The notes: generated by a model from the sequence alone, not told the origin. Positions 7,202-15,091 are shown, counted from the first letter of the stretch. The stretch: DNA of 18,745 nucleotides from JACJWR01 sp964556255 (GCA_964556255.1 CAZKVQ010000058.1:1-18745), one strand, 5' to 3'. Translations and numbers: made by a program.

Positions 7202-8140
7202 TCAGGGTTCCAGGTGGGCGACCTCGGCATCCCGGCCGCGCCGGGTCCCGACCTCCACCAGGTACATGGAGGAGACGACCATCATTCCGCCGAGCACCAG
7301 ACGCCAGGTCAGGTCGTCACCGGCGAGGAATCCGGTCACTCCCGCGAACACCGGCTCCATCGTGAGCACCACGGCGGCCTTCGTCGGAGAGATCTGCGCC
7401 TGAGCCCAACTCTGAACCACGAACGCCAGCGCCGTGGCTGCCAGTGCCAGGAACAGCACGGCAGCCCACACTTGCAGATTCGGCGGCACCTTGGGGCCCT
7501 CCTCGAACGGTGCGATCACCGCACACATGACCGCCACCATGCCCAACTGCAGAACCGCGAGGCCGTAGGCGTTGGCGGTGGTGGACCATTGGGAGAGACC
7601 GACGATCTGGAATGCGAAGGCCAGCGCTCCGCCCAAGGTGAGCAATACGCCGAGGGTGTTGTTCGCGGCGCCCTGCAATGAGATCAGCGCCAAACCGATA
7701 GTCGCCACCAGTACCGCGATCCAGGCGGCCGGCGCGATTCTCTCCCGGGTGGTCAGCCAGGCGACCAGGGGCGTGAAGACCAGGAACATGCCGGTGATGA
7801 AGCCTGAAACGGTGGCTGAGGTGTACTGCAGGCCCAAGGTCTGCAGCACGTAGCCGATGCCGAGCGTGACGCCGATCGCGAGGCCGCGCCGCACTTCTAC
7901 GCGTGACAGGGATCTGACGGAGTGCGGCCGCACGGCGAAGAGCAGCAAGGCGGCGATCCCGAATCGCCAGGCGAGGAAGGTGTACACCGGGAGCTGTTCG
8001 ATGGTGAATGCCACAACCACGAACGTGGTGCCCCAGATCGCCGTGACGGCTACTAACGCGACAGTCGGGATCCACGTTCGGCCGTGGGTTGGCGTGGCCT
8101 GCGGATTCGCCGCTGACCCGCCCTCGTGGGACGAGGCCAC
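7202..8140 (-). CDS. EamA/DMT-family permease
   Basis: A 312-residue inner-membrane transporter of the drug/metabolite superfamily. Two EamA repeats give about ten helices; the first begins VALVAVTAIWGTTFVVVAF and the second repeat contains ALAFAFQIVGLSQW. The end of repeat 2 has the usual SPTKAAVVLTMEPVFAG pattern. The protein probably exports amino acids or other small metabolites, but the substrate cannot be read from sequence. The start is GTG 8140, which lies inside the 3' end of pknL (88-bp same-strand overlap). No later ATG or GTG precedes helix 1, so the overlap seems genuine. No clear ribosome site precedes it, and expression probably follows pknL. Confidence 0.88.
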   Translation of the reverse strand: MASSHEGGSAANPQATPTHGRTWIPTVALVAVTAIWGTTFVVVAFTIEQLPVYTFLAWRFGIAALLLFAVRPHSVRSLSRVEVRRGLAIGVTLGIGYVLQTLGLQYTSATVSGFITGMFLVFTPLVAWLTTRERIAPAAWIAVLVATIGLALISLQGAANNTLGVLLTLGGALAFAFQIVGLSQWSTTANAYGLAVLQLGMVAVMCAVIAPFEEGPKVPPNLQVWAAVLFLALAATALAFVVQSWAQAQISPTKAAVVLTMEPVFAGVTGFLAGDDLTWRLVLGGMMVVSSMYLVEVGTRRGRDAEVAHLEP

Positions 8141-10137
8141 TGCGAGCCGAGGGTGATCGTGACGCGGGTACCGGGTCGCGCCTGCGAGCCCGCCGACGGA
8201 CTCTGGGCGGTGACCCTGTCACGACCGCCCGTGATCACGTTGAACCACGGTTCGTCGACTTTGACATCGAAACCGGCAGCCTGCAGTTTGCTGGTCGCCT
8301 CTTTGCTGGTCAGGCCACGCACGTTGGGGACGTCCACCAGTTCACTGCCCTTGGAGATCAGCAGGGTGACCTGGTCGCCGCGCTTGAGGGTCTTACCCGT
8401 GGCCGGGTCGGTTCCGATCGCTGCGCCCTGCTCAATGGTGTCGTCGTAGCGCTCGTCGGTGCTGAACTTGAGACCGGCATCCTGCAGCGCCGCCGTGGCG
8501 TCATCAAGGCTCAGCCCTCGGACATCCGGCACATCCACCGGCGCGGGCCCCTTGGACACCAGCAAGGTAACGGCCGTGGCAGGTTTCACAGACGAACCGA
8601 TCTTCGGGTTGGTGCCTGTGACCTTGCCTTCGGCCACGGTGTCGTCGAAGGCTGGTTCCGTCCCAGCCACCGTCAGGTTCGCCTCTCGAACCGCGGTCGT
8701 CGCCTGGTCGACCGAGGCGCCACGGACATCGGGGATGCTGTAGCGCTCCGGGCCCTTGGACACGGTCGCGGCCACGGTGCTGCCAACTCGGGCGTCGTCA
8801 CCTGCGATTGGGTCGGTGGAGATGATGGCACCCTTGGGCACATTCTCATCGAACGACTGGTTCCCGGTGTCCAGCGAGATGCCCTTCGCCGCCAGGATCG
8901 GTTTGGCTTGGGTAACGGTCTTCCCCACCACGTTGGGCATCGGCACGTAGCGCTGGACGCCGATCCACCAGGATCCGCCCCCAACCAGCACCGCGAGCAG
9001 CGTGACCACGAGCACCACCGCGGCGCGCCCGCCCCGTCGGACGGACCTCACTCCGGGCCGGTTGACCGGTGGTTGCACCGGCGCCCCGCCGCCGGTCGAC
9101 GGCACACCGGGGTGTCGAGGTTCGGCGAGGGCCACTGCAGAGGCGGACAGCACTGCCGTCCCAACGCCGCGGCCGCCGACTTCGGTCTGGTCGATGACGG
9201 GCGCGGCGACCGCACCGCTCCCGTGGAGCGGATCGGAGGTCGAGCCCTCGAGTACCTCGGTCGTCGCCGACGCGCTGACCGTCGGGCGGGCGCCGGCGTC
9301 GGCCGCGAGTCGAGCCTGCGCGGACGACACCGCCGACAGGAAGGCGGCCGTGTCGGGGAATCGATCCTCGGGGCGTCGGGCACTGGCTGTGGTGACAAGG
9401 GTGTCTACGTACCCCGGGATCCCGGGTTTGGCCNNNNNNNNNNTGTAGGCGACCGCCAGCGGGGTCTCGGCCTGGTAGGGCACCGCGCCGGTCAACATCT
9501 CGAACAGCAGGATCCCGGCCGCGTAGACATCGCTGCGGGCGTCGGCCGAGCCCGACTCGACCTGTTCAGGTGACAGGTACGCCACCGTCCCGATGAGGAC
9601 ACCCCGGGTGGCCGCCGACGAGGTGCTTGCGGTGATCGCCCTGGCCAGGCCGAAGTCAGCCACCTTGATGTGTCCATCGGCTGTGACGAGGACGTTCTCC
9701 GGCTTGATGTCACGGTGAACGAATCCGGCGTTGTGCGCAGCGCTGAGGGCGCGCAGAACGGGATCCATGACTCCCAGCGCCCGTGCCGGCTCGAGTGCCC
9801 CATGCACCCTGAGGACGTCCCGCAGGGTGTGCCCTGGCACATACTCCATCACCAGGAAGACCAAGCCGTCGTAGGCGCCCTGGTCATACACTCCCACGAC
9901 GTTCGGGTGGCTCAGTCGAGCTGCTGACTTGGCCTCCCGCTCAAAGCGTTCGACGAAGCCGTGATCCTCAGCCAGCGACCGCTGCATGATCTTCAGCGCC
10001 ACGGTGCGGTCGAGTCGGATGTCGGTGGCCCGATAGACAGTGGACATGCCGCCGTTGGCGATCATCGCGTCAACGCGATATCTACCCTCGATGAGTCTCC
10101 CGACCACGGGATCCTGCGCAGCGCTCACGATCGCCAA
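8053..10137 (-). CDS. pknL: PASTA-domain receptor Ser/Thr protein kinase
   Basis: An N-terminal Hanks-type kinase domain with the glycine loop IANGGMSTVY, VALK (Lys49), HRDIKPENVL (141-150), DFG (161-163) and SPE (189-191) is followed by an Ala/Pro-rich linker and one membrane helix (VVLVVTLLAVLVGGG). Four extracellular PASTA repeats follow, beginning VPMPNVVG, YSIPDVRG, VDVPDVRG and VDVPNVRG. Such kinases sense cell-wall fragments and phosphorylate envelope and division proteins. After PASTA 4 comes an Arg-rich tail of about 28 residues that overlaps the EamA gene. Ten N at 9434-9443 interrupt the kinase lobe, and about 6-10 residues appear to be missing. The start is TTG 10137 with AAGGGA eight bases upstream, or GTG 10128. 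The neighbouring mptA and aroG match the mycobacterial pknL locus. Confidence 0.92.
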   Translation of the reverse strand: MAIVSAAQDPVVGRLIEGRYRVDAMIANGGMSTVYRATDIRLDRTVALKIMQRSLAEDHGFVERFEREAKSAARLSHPNVVGVYDQGAYDGLVFLVMEYVPGHTLRDVLRVHGALEPARALGVMDPVLRALSAAHNAGFVHRDIKPENVLVTADGHIKVADFGLARAITASTSSAATRGVLIGTVAYLSPEQVESGSADARSDVYAAGILLFEMLTGAVPYQAETPLAVAYXXXXAKPGIPGYVDTLVTTASARRPEDRFPDTAAFLSAVSSAQARLAADAGARPTVSASATTEVLEGSTSDPLHGSGAVAAPVIDQTEVGGRGVGTAVLSASAVALAEPRHPGVPSTGGGAPVQPPVNRPGVRSVRRGGRAAVVLVVTLLAVLVGGGSWWIGVQRYVPMPNVVGKTVTQAKPILAAKGISLDTGNQSFDENVPKGAIISTDPIAGDDARVGSTVAATVSKGPERYSIPDVRGASVDQATTAVREANLTVAGTEPAFDDTVAEGKVTGTNPKIGSSVKPATAVTLLVSKGPAPVDVPDVRGLSLDDATAALQDAGLKFSTDERYDDTIEQGAAIGTDPATGKTLKRGDQVTLLISKGSELVDVPNVRGLTSKEATSKLQAAGFDVKVDEPWFNVITGGRDRVTAQSPSAGSQARPGTRVTITLGSQWPRPTRAGQRRIRRPRQPTAERGSRLSR
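9434..9443. other. Assembly gap (10 N) in the kinase domain
   Basis: Ten undetermined bases lie in pknL between AVAY and KPGIPGYVD of the translation. The reading frame continues across it. Family alignment from memory expects about 15 residues between AY and GI (QHV..DVP.PS-like), but only seven codons are present, so the true gap is probably nearer 30-40 bases. A perfect 14-bp palindrome, CCCGGGATCCCGGG (9413-9426), lies 7 bp away and may have hindered sequencing. Confidence 0.9.
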
Positions 10138-10142
10138 GTTTA
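10137..10142 (-). promoter_or_regulatory. Possible -10 box for pknL
   Basis: TAAACT on the minus strand fits the actinobacterial TANNNT pattern. It lies eight bases before the in-frame GTG at 10128, which would allow a leaderless transcript from that codon. No -35 box at good spacing is visible. It competes with the reading in which TTG 10137 is the start. Confidence 0.3.
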
Positions 10143-10249
10143 CGGTCCCTTGGCAATAGTGCGGTCATGGGCACGCCTGCGATCCGCAACAGGTTGGCCT
10201 GGCCGTTTGCGCGCCCAACTGCTCCCCAAGGCCGCCGCACCGGGCTGAG

Positions 10250-10270
10250 CGAGGACGCCGAGCGTCCTCG
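10250..10270. promoter_or_regulatory. 9-bp perfect hairpin/dyad in the pknL-reductase divergent region
   Basis: CGAGGACGC-CGA-GCGTCCTCG is a perfect inverted repeat with a 3-base loop. No T-run follows on either strand, so it is not a terminator. It lies just upstream of where a -35 box would sit for the reductase promoter, consistent with a regulator site. The rest of the 169-bp spacer shows nothing else clear. Confidence 0.4.
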
Positions 10271-10293
10271 ACGCGGCCGTGACGCATTGGCTC

Positions 10294-10299
10294 TAGGCT
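10294..10299 (+). promoter_or_regulatory. Possible -10 box for the reductase gene
   Basis: TAGGCT fits TANNNT and ends seven bases before ATG 10307. With no good ribosome site before the ATG, a leaderless transcript is plausible. No convincing -35 box. Confidence 0.35.
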
Positions 10300-10306
10300 C
10301 AAGATC

Positions 10307-11680
10307 ATGTCGGATGCTCCCGTGGTCGTCGTCGGCGCTGGCCTCGCGGGGGCGCGCACCTGCAGCGAACTGCGGAGTCAGGGGTTTAACGGCCGCCTCG
10401 TCATGGTCGGGCGGGAGGGCCACTCGCCCTACGATCGGCCGCCGTTGTCCAAGTCGCTGTTGCCGCACTCCGCCGAGATGCCGGAGCCGCCCACTGTCGG
10501 AATCGACCTGGCACCGCTCGATGTCGACCTCAGGCTCTCGACGGTTGCCGTCGACCTCAGCACCCCGGAGCCCGGGGTGCCGTCGGCACCGGAAACGGGT
10601 AGGTCGGCGAGTTCCGACTGGCCGGGCCCGGTGGTGCGGTGTGCCGACGGCACGGACGTCGCGGCGGCCGCCGTCGTGATCGCCACTGGAGCAGACCCGA
10701 TCGTGCCCAGCGGCTGGGCCGGTCCGCCCGCCGTGATGACCCTGCGGACCTTCGACGACGCCCTCACCCTTCGGCGACGCCTCGCCGATGCGTCGGTGCA
10801 ACACGTGACCGTCGTCGGAGGCTCCTGGCTCGGGGCCGAGATCACGGCGCTCTCCCACGCGGAACTCGACACCGTGCGACTGGTGGAGCGTGACTCCTGG
10901 CTCTTGCCGGCACTACCGCCCGAGCCGGGACGGGCCATTCACTCCTGGTTCGAGGCCGCCGGGATCCAGGTGACCCTCGGGCTTTCCGTGGATCGTGTTG
11001 TGGAGCTCGGCTCGGGTGCTCGGGTTGAGACGGTGGGGGAGAGTTGGGACTCCGATCTCGTGGTGGCGGCGCTGGGAATCCGGCCGGCCACCGAGTGGCT
11101 CGCCGATTCGGGGCTGAGGCGTTCGAGGATCACCGGAGCCGTAAGGGTGGGCCCGGACCTGGCTGCCAGCGGCCACGGAGTCTTCGGGGTCGGCGACGCC
11201 GTCGAGCGATGGTCGACCCGGTATCAGTCATGGCTGCCGGGTGGCCACTGGCAGGATGCCCTCGACGAACCCGTGGTGGTGGCCCGCTCGGTCATCGAGT
11301 GGCTGGCTGCGGCGGAGGAAGGCGCGAACTGGTCGGGCATCATCAGCGCCGGAAGCAGGCGCACGACCGCGGGCTACGACGCTGTGCCCTACTTCTGGAG
11401 CGAACTCTTCGGCCGAACCCTGCAGTGGACCGGCTACCTGCCCGACTATCACGTCGCCCGCCTGGTGGTCCGGGGCAATCCGTCAGGTGATGCCTGGACC
11501 ATGTGCTGGCTGGACGACGACGATGGTCTGCAGGCTGTGCTCTCATGTGGTCGGCCCCGGGACGTGGTGGCGGCCCGCAAACTGCAGGCAGCCGACATCC
11601 GGGGCCTTCCCCGGATGGACCCTCGGCGACTCGGTGATGCGGACACCCCGATCCGGGAGGCACAGGTCCGGGCACAATAG
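10307..11680 (+). CDS. FAD-dependent NAD(P)H:ferredoxin reductase-like oxidoreductase
   Basis: A 457-residue flavoprotein of the pyridine nucleotide-disulfide reductase fold. The N-terminal FAD site reads VVVVGAGLAGARTCSEL (GxGxxG at 10-15), followed by SPYDRPPLSKSLL (about 40-52), the signature of ferredoxin, putidaredoxin and rubredoxin reductases. The NAD(P)H site is VTVVGGSWLGAEITAL and the second FAD motif is GVFGVGDAVE. The C-terminal part has VPYFWSELFGRTLQWTGY, as in BphA4-type reductases. There is no redox-active CxxxxC pair, so electrons go to a separate carrier, which is not encoded here. It starts at ATG 10307 and lies 45 bp upstream of crtYc on the same strand. A role in feeding electrons to a carotenoid oxygenase or to a P450 is possible but only inferred. 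Confidence 0.88.
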   Translation: MSDAPVVVVGAGLAGARTCSELRSQGFNGRLVMVGREGHSPYDRPPLSKSLLPHSAEMPEPPTVGIDLAPLDVDLRLSTVAVDLSTPEPGVPSAPETGRSASSDWPGPVVRCADGTDVAAAAVVIATGADPIVPSGWAGPPAVMTLRTFDDALTLRRRLADASVQHVTVVGGSWLGAEITALSHAELDTVRLVERDSWLLPALPPEPGRAIHSWFEAAGIQVTLGLSVDRVVELGSGARVETVGESWDSDLVVAALGIRPATEWLADSGLRRSRITGAVRVGPDLAASGHGVFGVGDAVERWSTRYQSWLPGGHWQDALDEPVVVARSVIEWLAAAEEGANWSGIISAGSRRTTAGYDAVPYFWSELFGRTLQWTGYLPDYHVARLVVRGNPSGDAWTMCWLDDDDGLQAVLSCGRPRDVVAARKLQAADIRGLPRMDPRRLGDADTPIREAQVRAQ

Positions 11681-11696
11681 GGCCGGTAGCGCCCTA
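11678..11696 (+). terminator. Weak hairpin overlapping the reductase stop codon
   Basis: TAGGGC (11678-11683) pairs with GCCCTA (11691-11696) around a 7-base loop. The stem is short and has no T-run. At most it is an attenuator between the reductase gene and crtYc. Confidence 0.2.
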
Positions 11697-11725
11697 ACGG
11701 GCAAGCCTCAGAGCGACGGACGGCG

Positions 11726-12103
11726 GTGGACTCGGTGGGCCATTGGTCGTACCTGGCTGTGCTGGCGTTCTGCGTCGTGGGCACGCTCTGGTTGGAGATC
11801 GTGTTATTGACGAGGGTTGTCCGTCGGTGGCGGCGGCTGGCGCTGTCCGTGCTGCCGGTCGCCGCCCTCTTCGTGGTGTGGGACCTCTATGCCATCGGGC
11901 AGGGGCACTGGTATTTCGACCCTGCGCTCATCAGCGGGGTCATGTTCCCGGGTGGATTGCCGCTGGACGAGGTGCTGTTCTTCCTGGTGATCCCGACCGC
12001 CGCGGTGCTGACTCTGGAAGCGGTGCGGTCGGCGCGGCGCTGGCAGGTGGGGGATGAACCGCCCGAGGACATCTCGGACGGGGTCAGAGTGCGCGACCAA
12101 TGA
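11726..12103 (+). CDS. crtYc: Lycopene cyclase subunit CrtYc
   Basis: A small membrane protein of 125 residues and about three helices, one half of the heterodimeric lycopene cyclase of actinobacteria. It carries the domain motifs WDLYAIGQGHWYF (about 52-64) and LPLDEVLFFLVIPTAAVLTLEAV (about 78-100), where the acidic residue before LFF is conserved. With CrtYd it closes the psi-ends of lycopene (or of C50 precursors) to beta, epsilon or gamma rings; ring type cannot be told from sequence here. The start is GTG 11726, with GTG 11735 as an alternative and only a weak GGACGG site upstream. The stop overlaps the crtYd start as ATGA, so the two subunits are coupled in expression. Confidence 0.88.
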   Translation: MDSVGHWSYLAVLAFCVVGTLWLEIVLLTRVVRRWRRLALSVLPVAALFVVWDLYAIGQGHWYFDPALISGVMFPGGLPLDEVLFFLVIPTAAVLTLEAVRSARRWQVGDEPPEDISDGVRVRDQ

Positions 12104-12552
12104 CCTACACCGAGCTCGCTATCGCTGCGGTGGCGGTCAGCATCGTCGCGGACCTGCTCATCTTCCGCACCCGGCTGCTGACCCGGCGCGTGTTCTGGGT
12201 GTCGTACGCCATCATCGTGTTCTTCCAACTGCTGACCAATGGAGTGCTCACTGGTTTCGGTATCGTTCGCTACGACGGTGCTGCGATCCTCGGGCCAACG
12301 TCGCCGTCGGCGGGGCCACCACCATTTATCGGAGGTGGGCGGGTCGCCTTCGCACCGGTCGAGGATCTGCTGTTCGGGTTCGCCCTGGTGGTTCTCACTC
12401 TCGTGCTGTGGGTCTTCTGGGGTCGTCGCGGTCTGCAACGCACGCCGTATGCCGGGCCTCCCCGCTGGCCGTCAGGACGTCGCGCCGACCCGACCGATGC
12501 TGCCGGACCCGAAGCGCCGACGCGCGACCCTGGCCTGCCGCCAGGCCGGTAG
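12100..12552 (+). CDS. crtYd: Lycopene cyclase subunit CrtYd
   Basis: The second half of the heterodimeric lycopene cyclase, 150 residues with about three helices. The diagnostic stretch FAPVEDLLFGFALVVLTLVLW (about 84-104) is present, with the paired acidic residues expected for ring closure. A Gly/Pro-rich loop (GPTSPSAGPPPFIGGGR, 65-81) precedes it. The ATG overlaps the crtYc stop by four bases. The last 40 or so residues are hydrophilic and Pro/Arg-rich, and their coding sequence overlaps the 3' end of convergent crtB by 81 bp, so this tail may be under little constraint. Confidence 0.87.
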   Translation: MTYTELAIAAVAVSIVADLLIFRTRLLTRRVFWVSYAIIVFFQLLTNGVLTGFGIVRYDGAAILGPTSPSAGPPPFIGGGRVAFAPVEDLLFGFALVVLTLVLWVFWGRRGLQRTPYAGPPRWPSGRRADPTDAAGPEAPTRDPGLPPGR

Positions 12553-13431
12553 CGCGACCTGCAGCCGTTTCGAGATCGACACGCGGGCGCGCTGGTCGAA
12601 GATCTCGTAGTCCAGGGCCTCCACGGCGTCGACGATCCCGCAGTAGAGAACCCGCGCCGCCTCGATGCAGGGCTGGGTGGCCGGGTGCAGGTCGGCGATA
12701 CCTGGTCGAGATCTCTGCTCCAACTCTCGAACTCTGGCTACTTGGGCTGCCAGGGCCGCCTTGATCGCGGGAGTCGCGACCCTGGCCTCGAGGTCAGACC
12801 GGGTGACGCCGAACTCCGCCAGTTCGGTCAGCGGCAGATACACCCGGCCGCGGTCGAGGTCCTCACCCACGTCGCGAATGAAATTGGCCAGCTGGAACGC
12901 GACGCCGAGGTCCTTCGCGCGGTCGTAGGCGCTGTCACTGCACGGCTCCAAGATGGGCACCATCTGTAGCCCGATCACCGCGGCGGACCCGTAGACATAT
13001 TCGTAGAGGTCGTCGAAGGTCTGGTATTCGGTGACTGTGAGGTCCATCCGCATGGAGTGCAGGAAAGCCTCGAAGTAGGTCAACGGGATTTCCCAGCGCA
13101 GCACCGTGTCGACGACGGCAGCAGCCACCGGGTCCGCGGAGCGGCCCGCCGCCACGTCATCGAGGAACGACTGGCCCCAGGTTTGAAGTGCCCGCGCCTT
13201 CTCCTGGTCGCTCAAGGTGGAGGCGAGGTCGTCGACGATCTCGTCGGCGTACCTGGCGAAGCCGTAGAGGGCGTGGACGAATGGACGCTTGGCCGGCGGC
13301 AATAGCAACGTCGCGAGGTAGTAGGTCTTGCCATGTGCCGCGTTGAGCTCCCGGCAGCGCTCGTAGGAAAGGCGCAACTCCGGATCGAGGATTCCGGCGG
13401 CATCGAGTTCCCGGCTGCTCACGGTGGCCAT
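12472..13431 (-). CDS. crtB: Phytoene synthase
   Basis: This enzyme condenses two geranylgeranyl diphosphates to 15-cis-phytoene, the committed carotenoid step. The 319-residue protein has both Mg-binding aspartate motifs: DEIVD (63-67) in the helix YGFARYADEIVDD, and DVGED (187-191) in ANFIRDVGEDLDRGRVYLP. The early motif SYERCRELNAAHGKTYYLA is also typical of squalene/phytoene synthases. The start is ATG 13431. GTG 13422, three codons later, has AAGGA eight bases upstream and could be the real start. Only 42 bp separate it from the divergent mptA. The tail (ARRRFGSGSIGRVGATS) overlaps crtYd on the other strand. Confidence 0.94.
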   Translation of the reverse strand: MATVSSRELDAAGILDPELRLSYERCRELNAAHGKTYYLATLLLPPAKRPFVHALYGFARYADEIVDDLASTLSDQEKARALQTWGQSFLDDVAAGRSADPVAAAVVDTVLRWEIPLTYFEAFLHSMRMDLTVTEYQTFDDLYEYVYGSAAVIGLQMVPILEPCSDSAYDRAKDLGVAFQLANFIRDVGEDLDRGRVYLPLTELAEFGVTRSDLEARVATPAIKAALAAQVARVRELEQRSRPGIADLHPATQPCIEAARVLYCGIVDAVEALDYEIFDQRARVSISKRLQVALPAWRQARVARRRFGSGSIGRVGATS

Positions 13432-13461
13432 CCTTGCATCAGAGACAGGTGTGTTCGTGGG

Positions 13462-13467
13462 TACCCT
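13462..13467 (+). promoter_or_regulatory. Possible -10 box for leaderless mptA transcript
   Basis: TACCCT fits TANNNT and ends six bases before GTG 13474, with no ribosome site between. This spacing is typical of leaderless actinobacterial messages and supports GTG 13474 as the start. Confidence 0.35.
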
Positions 13468-13473
13468 GGTCAG

Positions 13474-15069
13474 GTGTCCGTAGCTGCCACGGGGCCTTCG
13501 CAGGACTCCGACGCCCCGCACTCGGACAGTGGCGCGTCGTTTGCGCTCCGCTATGTGATCCCTGGCGTGGTTGCGTCGGTGCTCATCGTGCTCGGCTCGC
13601 TGGGTGTCGGCTGGCTCCCGCTCGACTCGGTTCTGAATGGCTGGCCGCTGGTCGAGGCGCTGCGCGGCACGACCCTCGGCTCCATCGTGTCCAAGGGTGC
13701 GGTGCTGGTCGGTGTCGTCCTGCTGCTGCAGTCGTGGCTGGTGTTGGGTTTCGGGGTCATGCACAGCACCGTGCGATCGATGAAGCGGCTGTGGATCACG
13801 CTGCTGGCCTGGGCCGCGCCGCTGATGCTGTGTCTGCCCCTGTTCAGTCGCGATGTCTACTCCTACTTCGCCCAGGGCAAGCTCCTCGTCCAGGACATCG
13901 ATCCCTATACGAAGGGCGTGGTGGAGCTGCCCGGGTGGTTCGGCACCGGTGCCGACCCGCTGTGGGGGGAGTCGCCGGCGCCATACGGGCCGCTGTTCCT
14001 GCTGCTTGAACGCGGCGTGGCGGCCTTCTCCAACGGCGATCCGCTGCTGGGCGCCTACGTGTTCAGGATCATCGCGGTACTGGGTGTGCTGCTGCTGGCC
14101 TGGTCGGTACCCAAGTTGTCGTTCATGCACGGCATCTCGCCGCCCAAGGCGTTCTGGCTGGTGGTGCTGAATCCACTGGTCTTCATGCATTTCATCATCG
14201 GAGTCCACAACGACGCCCTGATGATCGGCCTGATCGCCGCCGGTTTCGTGCTGGCGCTGGAACGGCATCCGGCCCTGGGTGTGATGGCGGTCAGTCTGGG
14301 CGCGGCAGTGAAACCGATCGGGTTGCTCGCCCTGCCCTTCCTGGGGATCATCTGGGCGGGCCGTACTGCGACGTTCGGAAACCGGGTCTCGAAGTGGATC
14401 CTCACGCTGCTCATCGCCATCGTCACCTTCGTGATCCTGAGCTTGATCAGTCGAACAGGTATCGGGTGGTTGGGGGCGCTTGCCACACCGGGCAAGGTCC
14501 GGACCTGGCTGTCTCCGCCGACCGCGATCGGCATGATCACCGGGCAATTGGTCAAGTGGATCGGCATCGGCACGATCGACTTCATGGTGAACGTGTTCCG
14601 AATACTCGGGCAGTTGGCAGCCCTCGGGTTGATCGCCTGGTTGGCATTGAAACCCTACGGTCGTTCGGCGACCCGGGCCGCCGGCGTCGCCTTCATCGCG
14701 ATCGTCTTCCTCGGACCGGTGGTGCAGCCGTGGTACGTGCTGTGGGGCCTGCCCCTCGTGGTTGCGGCTGGACTGACCCGAAATGAACTGCGGGTGGTGC
14801 TGATCGGAAGTGCGGCCTTCACGGTCTACGGCGTTGCGACGTCCAGTTCCACCCAGGACACCTTGTTCGAGCTCAGCGACGGCATCGCACTGTTGGCGGT
14901 CGCCGTGGTGATCGCGATCCTGCTGCTCACCTCGCCCCGGGAGCGGAGGCTGTTGCTGGGGGCTCCGGAGGATGAAGGCCTGAGACCCGAGACCCCGGCC
15001 GCTCGAGCGCGGGCAGCCGAACAGGTTGTCGTCGGTCCCGGCCCGAGCACCTCACCCGACCCCGTCTAG
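13474..15069 (+). CDS. mptA: MptA-like alpha-(1->6)-mannopyranosyltransferase
   Basis: A polytopic GT-C glycosyltransferase of 531 residues that uses polyprenyl-phosphate-mannose outside the membrane. The catalytic loop after helix 3 reads LFSRDVYSYFAQGKLL (about 123-138) with the key Asp127. It is followed by DIDPYTKGV and APYGPLFLL (169-177), which match MptA/MptB of mycobacteria and corynebacteria. These enzymes extend the alpha-1,6-mannan core of lipomannan. About 12 helices follow, then a charged tail rich in Pro/Ala. The start is GTG 13474; an upstream in-frame ATG at 13333 would run through crtB and is rejected. Its vicinity to pknL and aroG mirrors mycobacteria. Whether the host makes a true lipomannan or another mannoglycan is unknown. 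Confidence 0.87.
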   Translation: MSVAATGPSQDSDAPHSDSGASFALRYVIPGVVASVLIVLGSLGVGWLPLDSVLNGWPLVEALRGTTLGSIVSKGAVLVGVVLLLQSWLVLGFGVMHSTVRSMKRLWITLLAWAAPLMLCLPLFSRDVYSYFAQGKLLVQDIDPYTKGVVELPGWFGTGADPLWGESPAPYGPLFLLLERGVAAFSNGDPLLGAYVFRIIAVLGVLLLAWSVPKLSFMHGISPPKAFWLVVLNPLVFMHFIIGVHNDALMIGLIAAGFVLALERHPALGVMAVSLGAAVKPIGLLALPFLGIIWAGRTATFGNRVSKWILTLLIAIVTFVILSLISRTGIGWLGALATPGKVRTWLSPPTAIGMITGQLVKWIGIGTIDFMVNVFRILGQLAALGLIAWLALKPYGRSATRAAGVAFIAIVFLGPVVQPWYVLWGLPLVVAAGLTRNELRVVLIGSAAFTVYGVATSSSTQDTLFELSDGIALLAVAVVIAILLLTSPRERRLLLGAPEDEGLRPETPAARARAAEQVVVGPGPSTSPDPV

Positions 15070-15091
15070 TCGAGCGTCAAGGATCGACGCC

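Noticed and set aside
8089..9573. 494-codon plus-strand open frame
   Set aside because: It is antisense to the PASTA and linker region of pknL, has no family motif and crosses the N gap.
13333..13473. Upstream start for mptA at 13333
   Set aside because: The added 47 residues are antisense to crtB and not part of the GT-C fold. GTG 13474 with a TANNNT box fits better.
13432..14547. N-terminal extension of crtB to give a 691-residue protein
   Set aside because: The extra 370 residues are Gln/Arg/Asp-rich shadow antisense to mptA. CrtB homology starts just after 13431.
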